Assembly: GCF_020564625.1 (NCBI RefSeq)
Contig: NZ_JAJBZT010000001.1
Location: 1 to 64,000 of the forward strand
Direction: 5' to 3'
Length of the DNA stretch: 64,000 nt
Source: Leeia speluncae
GTDB taxonomy: Bacteria > Pseudomonadota > Gammaproteobacteria > Burkholderiales > Leeiaceae
In this document: one piece after another, positions 8,165-17,524 of the stretch
Numbering within the stretch: position 1 is the first letter of the stretch
Layout of the letters: each line of letters begins with the position of its first letter
Translations under genes and position numbers: made by a program
The notes under the pieces: model-generated
Databases searched by the model: none
What the model was told of the DNA's origin: nothing
What the model saw: only the letters and a program-made list of their open reading frames with translations

Positions 8165-9436
8165 GTGAAGTTCGATACATTAGCGATTCATGGTGGTTAT
8201 GATCCTGATCCAACGACCAAAGCAGTAGCGGTACCGATTTATCAGACGACCAGCTATGCCTTTGATAGCACACAGCATGGTGCTGACCTATTTGATTTAA
8301 AAGTGCAGGGTAATATTTATACTCGCATTATGAACCCAACTACGTCAGTGCTAGAGCAACGGGTGGCTGCGTTAGAAGGTGGGATTGGTGCCTTAGCATT
8401 AGCTTCTGGCCAAGCGGCAATTACGTACGCCATTCAGACGATTGCTGAAGCAGGTGACAATATTATTGCGACAAGTACCCTATATGGTGGTACTTACAAT
8501 TTATTTGCCCATACCCTGCCACAGTATGGGATTGAGGTTCGTTTTGTCGATTATAAAGACCCGTCCGCAGTAGCTGCCTTGGTCGATGATCGTACCAAAG
8601 CCGTTTATGTCGAGTCGATTGGTAATCCATTAGGGAATGTGGTGGATTTTGCTGCATTTGCTGATGTTGCCCATGCAAATGGTTTACCACTAATTGTCGA
8701 CAACACCGTTCCAACGCCGTACTTAACACGCCCATTTGAGCATGGTGCAGATATTGTGGTGCACTCACTCACCAAATACCTTGGTGGCCATGGTACGAGT
8801 ATTGGTGGCGCAATTGTGGATAGCGGTAAATTTCCTTGGGCCAAGCACAAAGAGCGTTTCAAACGGCTAAATGAGCCAGATGTTTCTTATCACGGTGTCG
8901 TGTATACAGAAGCATTAGGTGATGCCGCTTATATTGCCCGCGCTCGTGTTGTTCCGCTTCGTAATATGGGTGCGGCAATTTCTCCATTTAATAGCTTCTT
9001 GATTTTACAAGGCATAGAAACGCTCGCTCTTCGCATGGATCGACATGTAGAGAATGCAACGAAAGTTGCGCAGTTTTTACAAAACCATCCAAAAGTGGAA
9101 TGGGTGAACTATGCTGGTTTACCTGACCATGAATCAAAGCCATTGATTGATCGCTACTTTGGTGGAAAAGCCTCTGGTCTGCTTACCTTTGGTGTGAAAG
9201 GTGGGCGTGAGGCAGGTGGTAAATTCCAAGACGCATTGCAGTTAATTACGCGATTAGTCAATATTGGTGATGCAAAATCATTAGCATGCCATCCAGCATC
9301 GACAACCCATCGCCAGTTAAATCCTGATGAACTAAAAAAAGCAGGCGTGTCAGAAGATATGGTGAGATTGTCGATTGGTATTGAACATATCGATGACATT
9401 ATTGCGGATCTTGATCAGGCACTTGCCGCTAGTTAG
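8165..9436 (+). CDS. metY: O-acetylhomoserine sulfhydrylase (MetY)
   Basis: A 423-residue PLP enzyme of the Cys/Met metabolism family. MetY uses sulfide and O-acetylhomoserine to form homocysteine, the direct-sulfhydrylation route to methionine. The opening [14 protein letters not shown] and the PLP-lysine motif [12 protein letters not shown] (K204) are typical of this subgroup, as is the length (cystathionine synthases are about 385). The start is a GTG, chosen because AAGGAGA sits at 8151-8157 with correct spacing and the family N-terminus begins there. It is a single-gene unit ending in a bidirectional terminator. A metR-type regulator lies about 11 kb away. O-succinylhomoserine use cannot be excluded. 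Confidence 0.92.
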   Translation: MKFDTLAIHGGYDPDPTTKAVAVPIYQTTSYAFDSTQHGADLFDLKVQGNIYTRIMNPTTSVLEQRVAALEGGIGALALASGQAAITYAIQTIAEAGDNIIATSTLYGGTYNLFAHTLPQYGIEVRFVDYKDPSAVAALVDDRTKAVYVESIGNPLGNVVDFAAFADVAHANGLPLIVDNTVPTPYLTRPFEHGADIVVHSLTKYLGGHGTSIGGAIVDSGKFPWAKHKERFKRLNEPDVSYHGVVYTEALGDAAYIARARVVPLRNMGAAISPFNSFLILQGIETLALRMDRHVENATKVAQFLQNHPKVEWVNYAGLPDHESKPLIDRYFGGKASGLLTFGVKGGREAGGKFQDALQLITRLVNIGDAKSLACHPASTTHRQLNPDELKKAGVSEDMVRLSIGIEHIDDIIADLDQALAAS

Positions 9437-9460
9437 TGGCATGATCAAAAACTGCTGATG

Positions 9461-9494
9461 AAAAAATAGGCTCTTTTAAAGAGCCTATTTTTTT
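9461..9494. terminator. Bidirectional terminator metY / mnmC
   Basis: A long perfect hairpin: AAAAAATAGGCTCTT pairs with AAGAGCCTATTTTTT around a three-base loop. A and T runs on opposite sides let it end both metY (plus) and the convergent mnmC (minus). Confidence 0.9.
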
Positions 9495-9499
9495 GATGT

Positions 9500-11500
9500 T
9501 TAGTCTGATGATCTCGGAATTGGATTGGGTTTCAGTGGGAACCGAGTGGGTTGCATGGCAACGAGTTGATCGGTTGGCACCGGACAGGGTTCATTCATTA
9601 AAAAGGATGCGATGACCTCTGCGGCAATTGGTGCAGTGATTAAACCGCGGGTACCATGCGCTAAACTCGCAAAAAGCCCTGTATGCCATGGGATGTCTTG
9701 GTGGCTAAAGTGCTTTAAAGGCTGGGTAATTTTTTTACTCGTAATAATGGAATCCATGTTTGCCATTGGCCCAATGATTGGCGTGTAATCTGGTGTTACC
9801 GCCCTGTATGCGGCTCTTCCGCCCATTCCTGCAGGTAATTGATCATTGTTAAGCTGCTCTCTTAATTGTTCGCCTGCTAGTGCATCAAATGCCGTTTTAC
9901 TTAATCCACTTAATGTGTCTAGATTTTCTAGGTGTGCAGAATGTGTAATGGATAAATCGGTGGCATGAGGGTCAAATGTTGCCCCCATTGCATGCTGTGC
10001 ATTTCTCTCTGGCGCTAGATAGCCTTCTGCACAAATTACGGTGTTTAACTTTTCACTTTCCGCTGTGGCTGGCAAATAACTCACCTGACCTTTTAAGGTT
10101 CGAATAGGTAGTTGAGCAGCTTCTTCAATATGAAGTGCATCATTGGCACAGGCAAGGATCACGATTGGGGCTGAAAGCACCGGTATTTCATTCTGAAATA
10201 GTGTCCATGCATTGGCAGAGTGCTGGAGTTTAGAAATCTTTGTGTTTAAGTGAATGCTAATGTTGTCGTGCAAAACGGCTGCGTGACAAAGAGAGGGTGG
10301 GTGTACCCAGCCTGCTTGCGGATAGAAAAGGCCCGATTGTTCAATCGGCAAACCTGCGATTTGAGAGGCTTCTTCTTTTGAGATGGTGCGCATTAAGTTA
10401 TCAGGAAACCCAAGTTCGGATAATCCGGCTATCCGAGTGGTTTCGTCTTCATTAAACGCTAGTTGAATCACACCGCAGGGTGACCATTGCTTTTCGCCCT
10501 CTGCACTTTCTAAGGGGAGCCATTGCTTTACCCAACGTTGGCTATATTGAAGCCCACCTAGAATCAGTTGCGCCAATGTGCCCATCTTTGGGGCTAGTCT
10601 GGCATAGAGTACACCGGCGGCATTGCCTGACGCTGCGCTGGCAAGTGATGACTTTGCTTCTACAATATCTATTTTCCAACCGCGTCTTGCTAATGAATGT
10701 GCCAAGCTACAACCGGCTAAACCACCACCAATAATAATGGCATGGTGTTCAATAGGTTGGGCATGTAAATGTCTATATTGCGCAGTCCAGCTGAGGTTAG
10801 GGGTGACTTTTTCTGTCAGCTGACCGCAGATCATTTCCCGTTTTCTGCCATAGCCCGATACTTTACGGACTTCAAAACCTTGTGCTTGAAGTGCTCGCTT
10901 AACAAATCCTGCGCTGGTAAAGGTGGCAAAGGTCCCACCTATTTTGGTGAGACGTCCAATTTGCTGCATTACTGCTTCAGACCACATTTCTGGGTTTTTT
11001 GCTGGGGCAAAGCCATCTAAAAACCAAGCATCTACTTCTGCATCTAGTTGAGGAAGTGTTTGATTGCTATCGCCGATTAATAGTGTCAGCGTTAGATTGC
11101 TAGCACCTGGGTGTAAGCGATGAAAACCGGTTGCGAAAGATTGCCAAGTTTGTATAAGCGCTGCGTATTCTTGCTTTAATTCAGGCCAAGCCTCTGCTGC
11201 TTGTTCCATTTCTGCTAGGCTTAATGGAAAAGCTTCGGTGCTGACAAAATGTAGATAGGCGTCTTTCGGTGCGTTTTGTTTCCAGAGTTGCCAAGCGGCG
11301 AGAAAATTCAGGCCTGTCCCAAAACCATTTTCTGCAATGGTAAAATGCTCGCCCGATTTGAGTGCTGCAAATCGGCTGCTGAGTTGATTATGGTCGAGAT
11401 AGACGTAGCGTGTTTCCTCTAAACCGGACTCGCGCGAAAAATAGACATCCCCAAACTGGGTGGAAAACGGTTGGCCATCTTGCCACTCGACAATACTCAT
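9500..11500 (-). CDS. mnmC: Bifunctional tRNA mnm5s2U34 synthase MnmC
   Basis: A 666-residue two-domain protein. The N-terminal SAM-dependent methyltransferase (DUF752-type, about residues 1-235) has the motif GFGTGLNFLAAW and the catalytic-site DAWFLDGFAPAKNP. The C-terminal FAD-dependent oxidase (from about residue 255) starts with the dinucleotide-binding motif IIGGGLAGCSLAHSLARRG. MnmC makes the last two steps of mnm5(s2)U at the wobble base of several tRNAs. The start MSIVEWQDGQP matches the family. It acts after MnmE/G (not in the window) and alongside MnmA, encoded at 42.5-43.5 kb. It stands alone, convergent with metY. Confidence 0.96.
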   Translation of the reverse strand: MSIVEWQDGQPFSTQFGDVYFSRESGLEETRYVYLDHNQLSSRFAALKSGEHFTIAENGFGTGLNFLAAWQLWKQNAPKDAYLHFVSTEAFPLSLAEMEQAAEAWPELKQEYAALIQTWQSFATGFHRLHPGASNLTLTLLIGDSNQTLPQLDAEVDAWFLDGFAPAKNPEMWSEAVMQQIGRLTKIGGTFATFTSAGFVKRALQAQGFEVRKVSGYGRKREMICGQLTEKVTPNLSWTAQYRHLHAQPIEHHAIIIGGGLAGCSLAHSLARRGWKIDIVEAKSSLASAASGNAAGVLYARLAPKMGTLAQLILGGLQYSQRWVKQWLPLESAEGEKQWSPCGVIQLAFNEDETTRIAGLSELGFPDNLMRTISKEEASQIAGLPIEQSGLFYPQAGWVHPPSLCHAAVLHDNISIHLNTKISKLQHSANAWTLFQNEIPVLSAPIVILACANDALHIEEAAQLPIRTLKGQVSYLPATAESEKLNTVICAEGYLAPERNAQHAMGATFDPHATDLSITHSAHLENLDTLSGLSKTAFDALAGEQLREQLNNDQLPAGMGGRAAYRAVTPDYTPIIGPMANMDSIITSKKITQPLKHFSHQDIPWHTGLFASLAHGTRGLITAPIAAEVIASFLMNEPCPVPTDQLVAMQPTRFPLKPNPIPRSSD

Positions 11501-11731
11501 CTTGCTTGTCTTTACTTATATGCTGGAATGAGGCGAATTATAACGTGTCCTAAAACCGAATATTCGATATGCATCAAACATCTTTTAAAGATTACTTTTT
11601 AATCTTAAGCATTCCTGTTCTAGCCTTAAGGTTGACTTAAGGTTTAGCTGGCATCATGCACGCTGATAAAATTTCTGCTCACCGCTTTTGGCTTTTACAC
11701 CAAAAGAATTCTCTGAAAAGAGGCTTGTTGA

Positions 11732-13675
11732 ATGAAGAATATAAGCTGGTTTGATCGACCAATCTTCCGACATCGTTTTAGTCCTGTCCTTGTTTTGACA
11801 CTACTAATAATCGGTGTTTCCTTTATCACACGAATTGCGCTGTTAGGCGATGCCCATAAAGACATGGATTGGTCTGTACTGCATTTGCTGCAAGTATTTG
11901 GTATTGGACTTTTTTATGATCTCGTAGCGGTGAGTTACTTTATTGTGCCGCTAGTCATCTATTTATGGTTAATTCCAGAAAAAATTTATCACTCCAAGCT
12001 ACAGAAGGTATGGCTACACGTAAGCTTTATCGTGATGTGCTACATCCTCATTTTTACCGCAGCTTCGGAATGGGTGTTCTGGGGGGAGTTCGGTTCACGA
12101 TTTAACTTCATTGCGGTAGATTATTTACTGTATACCCATGAAGTCATTGAAAACATTAAAGAATCCTATCCGGTCGGTAAAATTCTAAGTGGATTAACGC
12201 TGATTGCGATTGCGCTTTGGTGGTCTGTTAAACGGGCGATTTCATCATCCGTCATTGATAGCCAAAGTAATTACTTACAGCGCACAAAAGTGGCGGTAGT
12301 GTTGCTATTGTTGCCTGTGGCTTCTTTCTACTTGGTCACGAATAAATACAAAGACTTATCAGAGAATGCGGTGACAAATCAGCTTGCAGGGAATGGTATT
12401 TATGAGTTTTTCGCTGCAAACCTAAATAACGAACTCGATTACGCTACTTTCTATAGCAACCGCCCAAACCTTGCTGTTTTCCAGCAATTAAGAACGCTAT
12501 TAAAAACCCCTGAGGCAACTTTCGTTAGTAACGATCCATACAATTTGGCTCGTCAAATCAAGCATGATGGGCCTGAAAAGCGTCTTAATGTGGTGCTGAT
12601 TTCTATTGAAAGTATGTCCGCTGATTTTATGGATACCTTTGGTAACAATCAGCACATCACCCCTGTGATGGATGATTTGGCGAAGAAAAGTTTGCTGTTC
12701 ACTAATTTGTACGCATCAGGAACGCGCACCGTCCGCGGTTTAGAGGCGCTATCTTTAGCCCTACCGCCGACACCTGGCCAAAGTATTGTGAGACGTCCTG
12801 ACAATGAAAACCTATTCTCATTGGGTTATGTCTTTAAACAAAAAGGCTACGATAGTCAGTTCTTATATGGCGGTTATGGCTATTTTGACAACATGAACCA
12901 GTTCTTTAGTTCAAATAGCTATCGTGTTGTCGATCGTACCTCTCTAACGGATAAAGATATTCACTTTGAGAACGTCTGGGGAGTGGCAGATGAAGATTTG
13001 TTTACGTTGTCGCTGCGTGAGATGGATAAAGCCGTGGCCAATGGAAAGCCATTCTTTAGTCATATCATGACAACCAGTAACCATCGCCCATTTACCTACC
13101 CAGATGGTCGTATTGATATTTCGCCTAAGAGCAAATCGCGAGAAGGTGGGGTGAAATATACAGACTGGGCAATTGGTGATTTTATTAAGCGTGCTAGTCA
13201 AAAGCCTTGGTTTGATAATACTGTTTTTGTGATTACTGCAGACCATTGTGCGGCGAGTGCGGGTAAAACTTCTATTCCGTTAAACCGCTACCATATTCCG
13301 ATGTTGATTTATTCACCTAAGCATATTCAACCCGGCAAAATGGAAAGATTAATGGGGCAGGTAGATATTGCACCAACCTTGCTAGGCTTACTCAATTTTA
13401 ATTATACGAGCCATTTCTTTGGCTACGATATGTACCAATTAGAGCCAGGACGCGAGCGTTTGTTATTGGGTACGTACCAAGACGTTGCTTTGATTCGAAA
13501 TGGGCAAATGGCCATCTTGTCTCCTAAACAAGTCGAAAAACAAGTAAAGCCAAATTTTGAGGATGGGAGCGCTATACCTGAAACAGTGGATCCAAAACTA
13601 GCTCAAGAAGCGGTTAGTTGGTACCAAGGCGCAAGCGAGGTATTTAGACGAAAGTTATCAAGGCATACTCCGTGA
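11732..13675 (+). CDS. LTA synthase / phosphoglycerol transferase-like membrane sulfatase-fold protein
   Basis: A 647-residue protein with about five N-terminal transmembrane segments (roughly residues 17-200) and a periplasmic alkaline-phosphatase/sulfatase-fold domain from about residue 285. Metal-site and nucleophile motifs are visible: IESMSAD (E293), ASGTRTVRG (candidate Thr 331 or 333), SNHRPFTYP and TADH (D504, H505). In Gram-positives this family makes lipoteichoic acid; in Gram-negatives relatives such as OpgB/MdoB move phosphoglycerol onto periplasmic glucans. The substrate here is unknown. A PAP2 phosphatase gene follows 60 bases later, suggesting linked lipid-headgroup metabolism. 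It could instead be a phosphoethanolamine transferase-like enzyme, but the TM layout fits LtaS/OpgB better. Confidence 0.85.
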   Translation: MKNISWFDRPIFRHRFSPVLVLTLLIIGVSFITRIALLGDAHKDMDWSVLHLLQVFGIGLFYDLVAVSYFIVPLVIYLWLIPEKIYHSKLQKVWLHVSFIVMCYILIFTAASEWVFWGEFGSRFNFIAVDYLLYTHEVIENIKESYPVGKILSGLTLIAIALWWSVKRAISSSVIDSQSNYLQRTKVAVVLLLLPVASFYLVTNKYKDLSENAVTNQLAGNGIYEFFAANLNNELDYATFYSNRPNLAVFQQLRTLLKTPEATFVSNDPYNLARQIKHDGPEKRLNVVLISIESMSADFMDTFGNNQHITPVMDDLAKKSLLFTNLYASGTRTVRGLEALSLALPPTPGQSIVRRPDNENLFSLGYVFKQKGYDSQFLYGGYGYFDNMNQFFSSNSYRVVDRTSLTDKDIHFENVWGVADEDLFTLSLREMDKAVANGKPFFSHIMTTSNHRPFTYPDGRIDISPKSKSREGGVKYTDWAIGDFIKRASQKPWFDNTVFVITADHCAASAGKTSIPLNRYHIPMLIYSPKHIQPGKMERLMGQVDIAPTLLGLLNFNYTSHFFGYDMYQLEPGRERLLLGTYQDVALIRNGQMAILSPKQVEKQVKPNFEDGSAIPETVDPKLAQEAVSWYQGASEVFRRKLSRHTP

Positions 13676-13683
13676 TAAACTAA

Positions 13684-13709
13684 CAAAGGGTAGCGAAAGC
13701 TGCCCTTTG
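13684..13709 (+). terminator. Hairpin between LtaS-like and PAP2 genes
   Basis: CAAAGGGTAGC-GAAA-GCTGCCCTTTG forms an 11-bp stem (one G-U pair) with a GAAA tetraloop, followed by a weak T-rich stretch (TCTTTAT). It is probably an attenuator or partial terminator that lowers read-through into the PAP2 gene. Confidence 0.5.
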
Positions 13710-13735
13710 TCTTTATATAAATTAACGCGAACAAC

Positions 13736-14458
13736 ATGCAAAAATCCCCATACCACTTTTACATCAAGCAAATCATTGTATTGATTGTCTCTGCGCTAGT
13801 GCTGATTAGTCTTTTTGACTTAACACCATTAGATACAATGATTAGTGATTGGTTTTTTGATCCCATCACCAAGCATTTTCCCCTACGAGATCAATGGTTT
13901 TTAGAGACTGTTATGCACAAGTGGGTGAAATACGCATTACTCATGTGGGGGGCATGGCTAGTTATTCGATTAATACGTCCTGGTGTTGCAAAGCATTTGG
14001 CGAATGAAAAAAGAAGGACAGTGGGGTTTTTACTTGCTAGTTTGCTTTTGGTGCCAACGGTTGTTGGAGTGATGAAGCATTATAGTGAAAGACCTTGCCC
14101 TTGGGACTCAACACGCTACGGTGGTGCAATTCCGCATATCACCTTGTTTGAATCACTACCAGCGGGGACAAAATTAGGGCGATGCTTCCCTGGCGGACAT
14201 GCTTCTGGTGGGTTTGGTTTAATGGCTCTCGTGTTATTAGCGAGAAAGAAATCAAAAATTGCTGCCGTTAGTACATTTGTCGCGACATTTGGTCTAGGCA
14301 TGCTAATGGGGGCGGGGCAAGTATTAAGAGGCGCCCATTTTGTGTCCCATAACTTTTGGTCTGCTTGGGTCGCTTGGGTGGTGATACTGATATTGTATTG
14401 GTTATTTATCGGGCGATATGAGATTAAGCAATCGCGAAGCAATATTTCAGCGATTTAG
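13736..14458 (+). CDS. PAP2-family membrane phosphatase
   Basis: A 240-residue integral membrane protein with about six hydrophobic segments and PAP2 motifs: a basic motif 1 in the variant KHYSERPCPWD, motif 2 CFPGGHASGGFG, and motif 3 RGAHFVSHNFWSAW. These enzymes remove phosphate from lipids such as undecaprenyl-PP, phosphatidylglycerol-phosphate or lipid A. The CPWD and RGAHFxSH variants belong to a PAP2 subgroup common in proteobacteria, so the motif changes do not by themselves mean loss of activity. It follows the LtaS/OpgB-like gene and may dephosphorylate a lipid made or released there; this is inference. Its stop overlaps the convergent gene on the minus strand by 4 bases. Confidence 0.88.
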   Translation: MQKSPYHFYIKQIIVLIVSALVLISLFDLTPLDTMISDWFFDPITKHFPLRDQWFLETVMHKWVKYALLMWGAWLVIRLIRPGVAKHLANEKRRTVGFLLASLLLVPTVVGVMKHYSERPCPWDSTRYGGAIPHITLFESLPAGTKLGRCFPGGHASGGFGLMALVLLARKKSKIAAVSTFVATFGLGMLMGAGQVLRGAHFVSHNFWSAWVAWVVILILYWLFIGRYEIKQSRSNISAI

Positions 14459-14943
14459 GCAAATGAGGTTAGCCAAACAAAAATGCCAAAGATCACAATG
14501 ACAATTTCAATTTGATTAAATTTGTCATTCTTTGGCATTTCAGGAAAGTTGGTATGGTTTACTTGATTGGCTGCTGCTTGCGCTACTAGTAGCGGCAAGA
14601 TTGAGCAGAAGGTAAGGAAGCGAAGCGGGCCAGCTAGAACCATGGTCGCATTTAGCAAGATCAAAATGACGCACCAGAACATGCTTGCAAGCGGCACAGA
14701 CTGCTCATTGGCTTCTTGCGCCAATTGAATTCTTCTAAACAAAGGGTAGGAAAATAGTATTCCAAAAATACTTCTTAAAATAGGAATGACACTGCTTTTT
14801 TCCTGCTGCTTAATCATTTCCCATTGTTTATAAAACCAATAAACCTCATAAAACCCTAATGTACATATATACATCACTAGCAATTTAAACGTAGAAATTG
14901 CATAGAATCGGCTGCAAGTAGGGGTAGATGAGGTTGTGTTCAT
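14455..14943 (-). CDS. Small membrane protein, family not certain (DUF4234-like)
   Basis: A 162-residue protein with four or so hydrophobic segments: FKLLVMYICTLGFYEVYWF near residues 19-37, then around 60-75, 85-115 and a C-terminal helix IEIVIVIFGIFVWLTSF. The first segment with YEVYWFYKQW is typical of small DUF4234-type inner-membrane proteins of unknown function. The short N-terminus is Ser/Thr-rich with no signal peptide. It is transcribed toward and overlaps the 3' end of the PAP2 gene by 4 bases. It lies 28 bases downstream of the folA start but reads away from folA's stop, so operon membership is unclear. No function is claimed. Confidence 0.75.
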   Translation of the reverse strand: MNTTSSTPTCSRFYAISTFKLLVMYICTLGFYEVYWFYKQWEMIKQQEKSSVIPILRSIFGILFSYPLFRRIQLAQEANEQSVPLASMFWCVILILLNATMVLAGPLRFLTFCSILPLLVAQAAANQVNHTNFPEMPKNDKFNQIEIVIVIFGIFVWLTSFA

Positions 14944-14971
14944 TCGCTACAAACTTCTGTCAGAAAAACGA

Positions 14972-15466
14972 TTACCGATGGTAGCAGACAAAGTCAAAGT
15001 GAATGCCATCATCACTGACATGAGACTCTCTCTGTACTTCATTAAAGCCAGATTGGCTAAAGTCAGGGAAAAATGCATCTCCCTCTGGAGATAACTGTAC
15101 TTCGGTAATCAGTAGTTCGTCAGCAATCGGCAACGCTTGCTGATAAAGTTCAGCACCACCAATTACAAATACCTGATCTAAGCCTCGGCATGCAGAAAGA
15201 GCCTTTTCTAATCCGTGACAAACGGTGACGCCTTCATGTTGCCATGCCATATTACGCGTAATCACTAGATTGGTTCGTCCTGGCAGTGGCTTACCTAGCG
15301 AATCGAATGTTTTTCTACCCATAATAACTGTATGGCCGGACGTCATTTTTTTGAAGTACTTTAAGTCTTCAGACAATTTCCATGGCAAGCGGTTTTGAAT
15401 GCCAATGACACGGTTACTAGCCATGGCGGCAATTAAGGTCAGTCGTGGTTTTTTAGCTGTATTCAT
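14972..15466 (-). CDS. folA: Dihydrofolate reductase FolA
   Basis: A 164-residue enzyme reducing dihydrofolate to tetrahydrofolate with NADPH. The family landmarks are LTLIAAMASNRVIGIQNRLPW, the active-site acidic residue D34 in KLSEDLKYFK, GRKTFDSLGKPLPGR and VFVIGGAELYQQALP. The open frame extends upstream to 15556, but I place the start at the ATG at 15466 because the extra 30 residues are not family-like and the length then matches FolA. No strong RBS is visible before this ATG. It is probably monocistronic. Confidence 0.93.
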   Translation of the reverse strand: MNTAKKPRLTLIAAMASNRVIGIQNRLPWKLSEDLKYFKKMTSGHTVIMGRKTFDSLGKPLPGRTNLVITRNMAWQHEGVTVCHGLEKALSACRGLDQVFVIGGAELYQQALPIADELLITEVQLSPEGDAFFPDFSQSGFNEVQRESHVSDDGIHFDFVCYHR

Positions 15467-15624
15467 AGCCAAATAGCTTACCGGAAACTGGGTGGGAACA
15501 CTATATACTACGATGCGTTTTACTATGTTGTTCTCGCATTTTTGAGGATACATCACGTTTTTCGTGCGTCGTTACCGCTGAATCTACTTCAACAGCAACA
15601 ACGCACTGCCAATTTCAGGACTTG

Positions 15625-17241
15625 TTAGAGTTGATATCCAGCAAGAATTTCAATTTGACGTTTCGCGAGGTCATCTAGTTGATTCGCATTTTCAGTAGTC
15701 ATGTCTGCCGAATTACTGGTCTTTTCTGTGATCTCTTTGATTTTAGCCAGCTGAATTGCAATCTCTGTGCTGGCATTGCTTTGCTCCGAAATGGCTTCCG
15801 AAATATCTTCCACCATTGCACTTGTTTTATCTGCAGCCTGACCAATTTGGATGATGACCGATTCTGTCTGATCTGCTCGTTCGACACTGACATTCACCGA
15901 GTGCACGGTTTTATCCATTTGTTGAACTGCAGAACTGGAATGTGCATGCATCGTGCTAATCGTTAGAGCGATTTCTTGTGTAGACGTGGCGGTCCTTTCG
16001 GCTAGTTTACGGACTTCGTCAGCGACCACTGCAAATCCTCTGCCTTGTTCACCAGCCCTGGCGGCTTCAATGGCCGCATTGAGCGCTAGTAGGTTGGTTT
16101 GCTCTGCTACTTCTCTGATGACCGCAACAACAGTGCCAATTTGATTACTTTGTAGCTCTAATGCTTTGAGCGACGAAGAGGTTTCATTGATGGTGGTGGA
16201 AATGTGACGTATGTCTTGAATGGTGTGATTAATCGTATTCACACCTTCATCAGCCATTTCTTTTGATTGCTTGGCAAGTAAAAGGGATTCGTGGCTTCGG
16301 TTAGTAATATGGCCAGAACTGTTGGTCAGTTCTTCCACCGTATCTCCTACTTGATTGGAGGCCTCATTTTGTTGATGTGCATTAGCAGAAAGAACTTTTG
16401 CGGTGTCTAGTAATTGATTAGCATTGCTTGCAACTTGTTGCGCACCTTCTTTTAGACTCTTTAAGTTAGCATGAAGAGAATCAATTAATTGATTAAACCA
16501 ATGAATGGTCTCGCCAATTTCATCGTTACTTACAATTTTTGCGCGCTGGGTAAAGTCTTTATGCTGACTTACTCTTGCAATAGTTTCTTTTATGCTGGCC
16601 AGCCCATGATTGACTGCTCTAGATAATGCCCATCCGATCAGTAGTACGCCAAGAATAGATATCCCTGCGACAGAGATCATCAGTGTTAGCGACTGAGAGA
16701 AGGTATTACTCGCTTTTTCTTGAATCGCTGTCGCTATTTGCTTGCTGTGCTTAATATGTGTTTCCAGCGCGCGTTGTACGCGTTCTGCCGCTTGGCTTCC
16801 CTCTGCGACGGCCATTTGTTGGGCGACATCAAACTGTCCCTCTCTAGACTTTTCTAACACGTCACCAATGGTTTTTTGATATTGATTGATTAGCGCAATA
16901 TCTTGTTTGGTTAACTGTTTGTCTTCGGCATCACTACTAAAGTCTTTATCGTAAATACTTAGCTGTTCTTGTAATTGTTTAAACGTGATGTCTAGTTCTT
17001 TCTCGATCTTATCTTGCAAGGTAGAGTTCATCGAAAGCACATGTTGCAAGGCTAGCCCTTGGCTTCGATTGAATTTGGTTGCCACACTACTTAGGGTGTC
17101 ATAGCCAGGTAATGTTTTATTCGAAATGATCTGGATATTATTGTTAGATTGGTTGATTCCCCATAGCCCCATTCCACAGACGGAAACCAAGCCAACACTT
17201 GCAATGGCAAAACTGAAATAGATTTTCTTTTTAATATTCAT
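15625..17241 (-). CDS. Methyl-accepting chemotaxis protein 1 of a tandem pair
   Basis: A 538-residue chemoreceptor. The order is TM1 (about 8-30), a periplasmic four-helix-bundle sensor (about 31-188), TM2 (about 188-210), HAMP, and a long coiled-coil signalling domain. The hairpin tip [20 protein letters not shown] and the following [20 protein letters not shown] are near invariant in MCPs and bind CheA/CheW. The ligand is not predictable. No C-terminal CheR-docking pentapeptide is present (it ends AGYQL). It lies downstream of a same-length paralogue in the same direction, separated by a strong terminator, so the two are separate transcription units that arose by duplication. Confidence 0.93.
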   Translation of the reverse strand: MNIKKKIYFSFAIASVGLVSVCGMGLWGINQSNNNIQIISNKTLPGYDTLSSVATKFNRSQGLALQHVLSMNSTLQDKIEKELDITFKQLQEQLSIYDKDFSSDAEDKQLTKQDIALINQYQKTIGDVLEKSREGQFDVAQQMAVAEGSQAAERVQRALETHIKHSKQIATAIQEKASNTFSQSLTLMISVAGISILGVLLIGWALSRAVNHGLASIKETIARVSQHKDFTQRAKIVSNDEIGETIHWFNQLIDSLHANLKSLKEGAQQVASNANQLLDTAKVLSANAHQQNEASNQVGDTVEELTNSSGHITNRSHESLLLAKQSKEMADEGVNTINHTIQDIRHISTTINETSSSLKALELQSNQIGTVVAVIREVAEQTNLLALNAAIEAARAGEQGRGFAVVADEVRKLAERTATSTQEIALTISTMHAHSSSAVQQMDKTVHSVNVSVERADQTESVIIQIGQAADKTSAMVEDISEAISEQSNASTEIAIQLAKIKEITEKTSNSADMTTENANQLDDLAKRQIEILAGYQL

Positions 17242-17402
17242 TCTTTGACTCTCCCCAGATAGAACGAATGACTAATCAGTCAATACTGATTACGGTTGGG
17301 GAAATAAAAGCAAGTAATGTGCCTAATGAATATACGTTGCCAACATCCGCGCCAGCCTTATAAGCGCGTTAAACGCGAAGCCTAATCGTTAGCATGTTTA
17401 TT

Positions 17403-17448
17403 CGGAAAAACGAATGTTTACGGTTTTGTGCGGTCGGAAAGACGAATG
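17403..17448. repeat. Short direct repeat upstream of MCP 1
   Basis: CGGAAAAACGAATG (17403-17416) recurs as CGGAAAGACGAATG (17435-17448), 13 of 14 bases identical and 32 bp apart (three helical turns). It lies between the MCP 2 terminator and the MCP 1 start, so it could be a regulator site. No known motif is recognised. Confidence 0.3.
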
Positions 17449-17457
17449 CAAAGATTG

Positions 17458-17505
17458 AAAAAAGCCCAGTTTTCCGACGGGGATGTCGGTACAACTGGGC
17501 TTTTT
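17458..17505 (-). terminator. Terminator of MCP 2
   Basis: AAAAAGCCCAGTT pairs with AACTGGGCTTTTT (13 bp) and the interior adds CCGAC/GTCGG. The A run on the plus strand gives the U-tract for the minus-strand chemoreceptor gene ending at 17525. Confidence 0.88.
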
Positions 17506-17524
17506 AGAGGCTATTTAAACAGGA

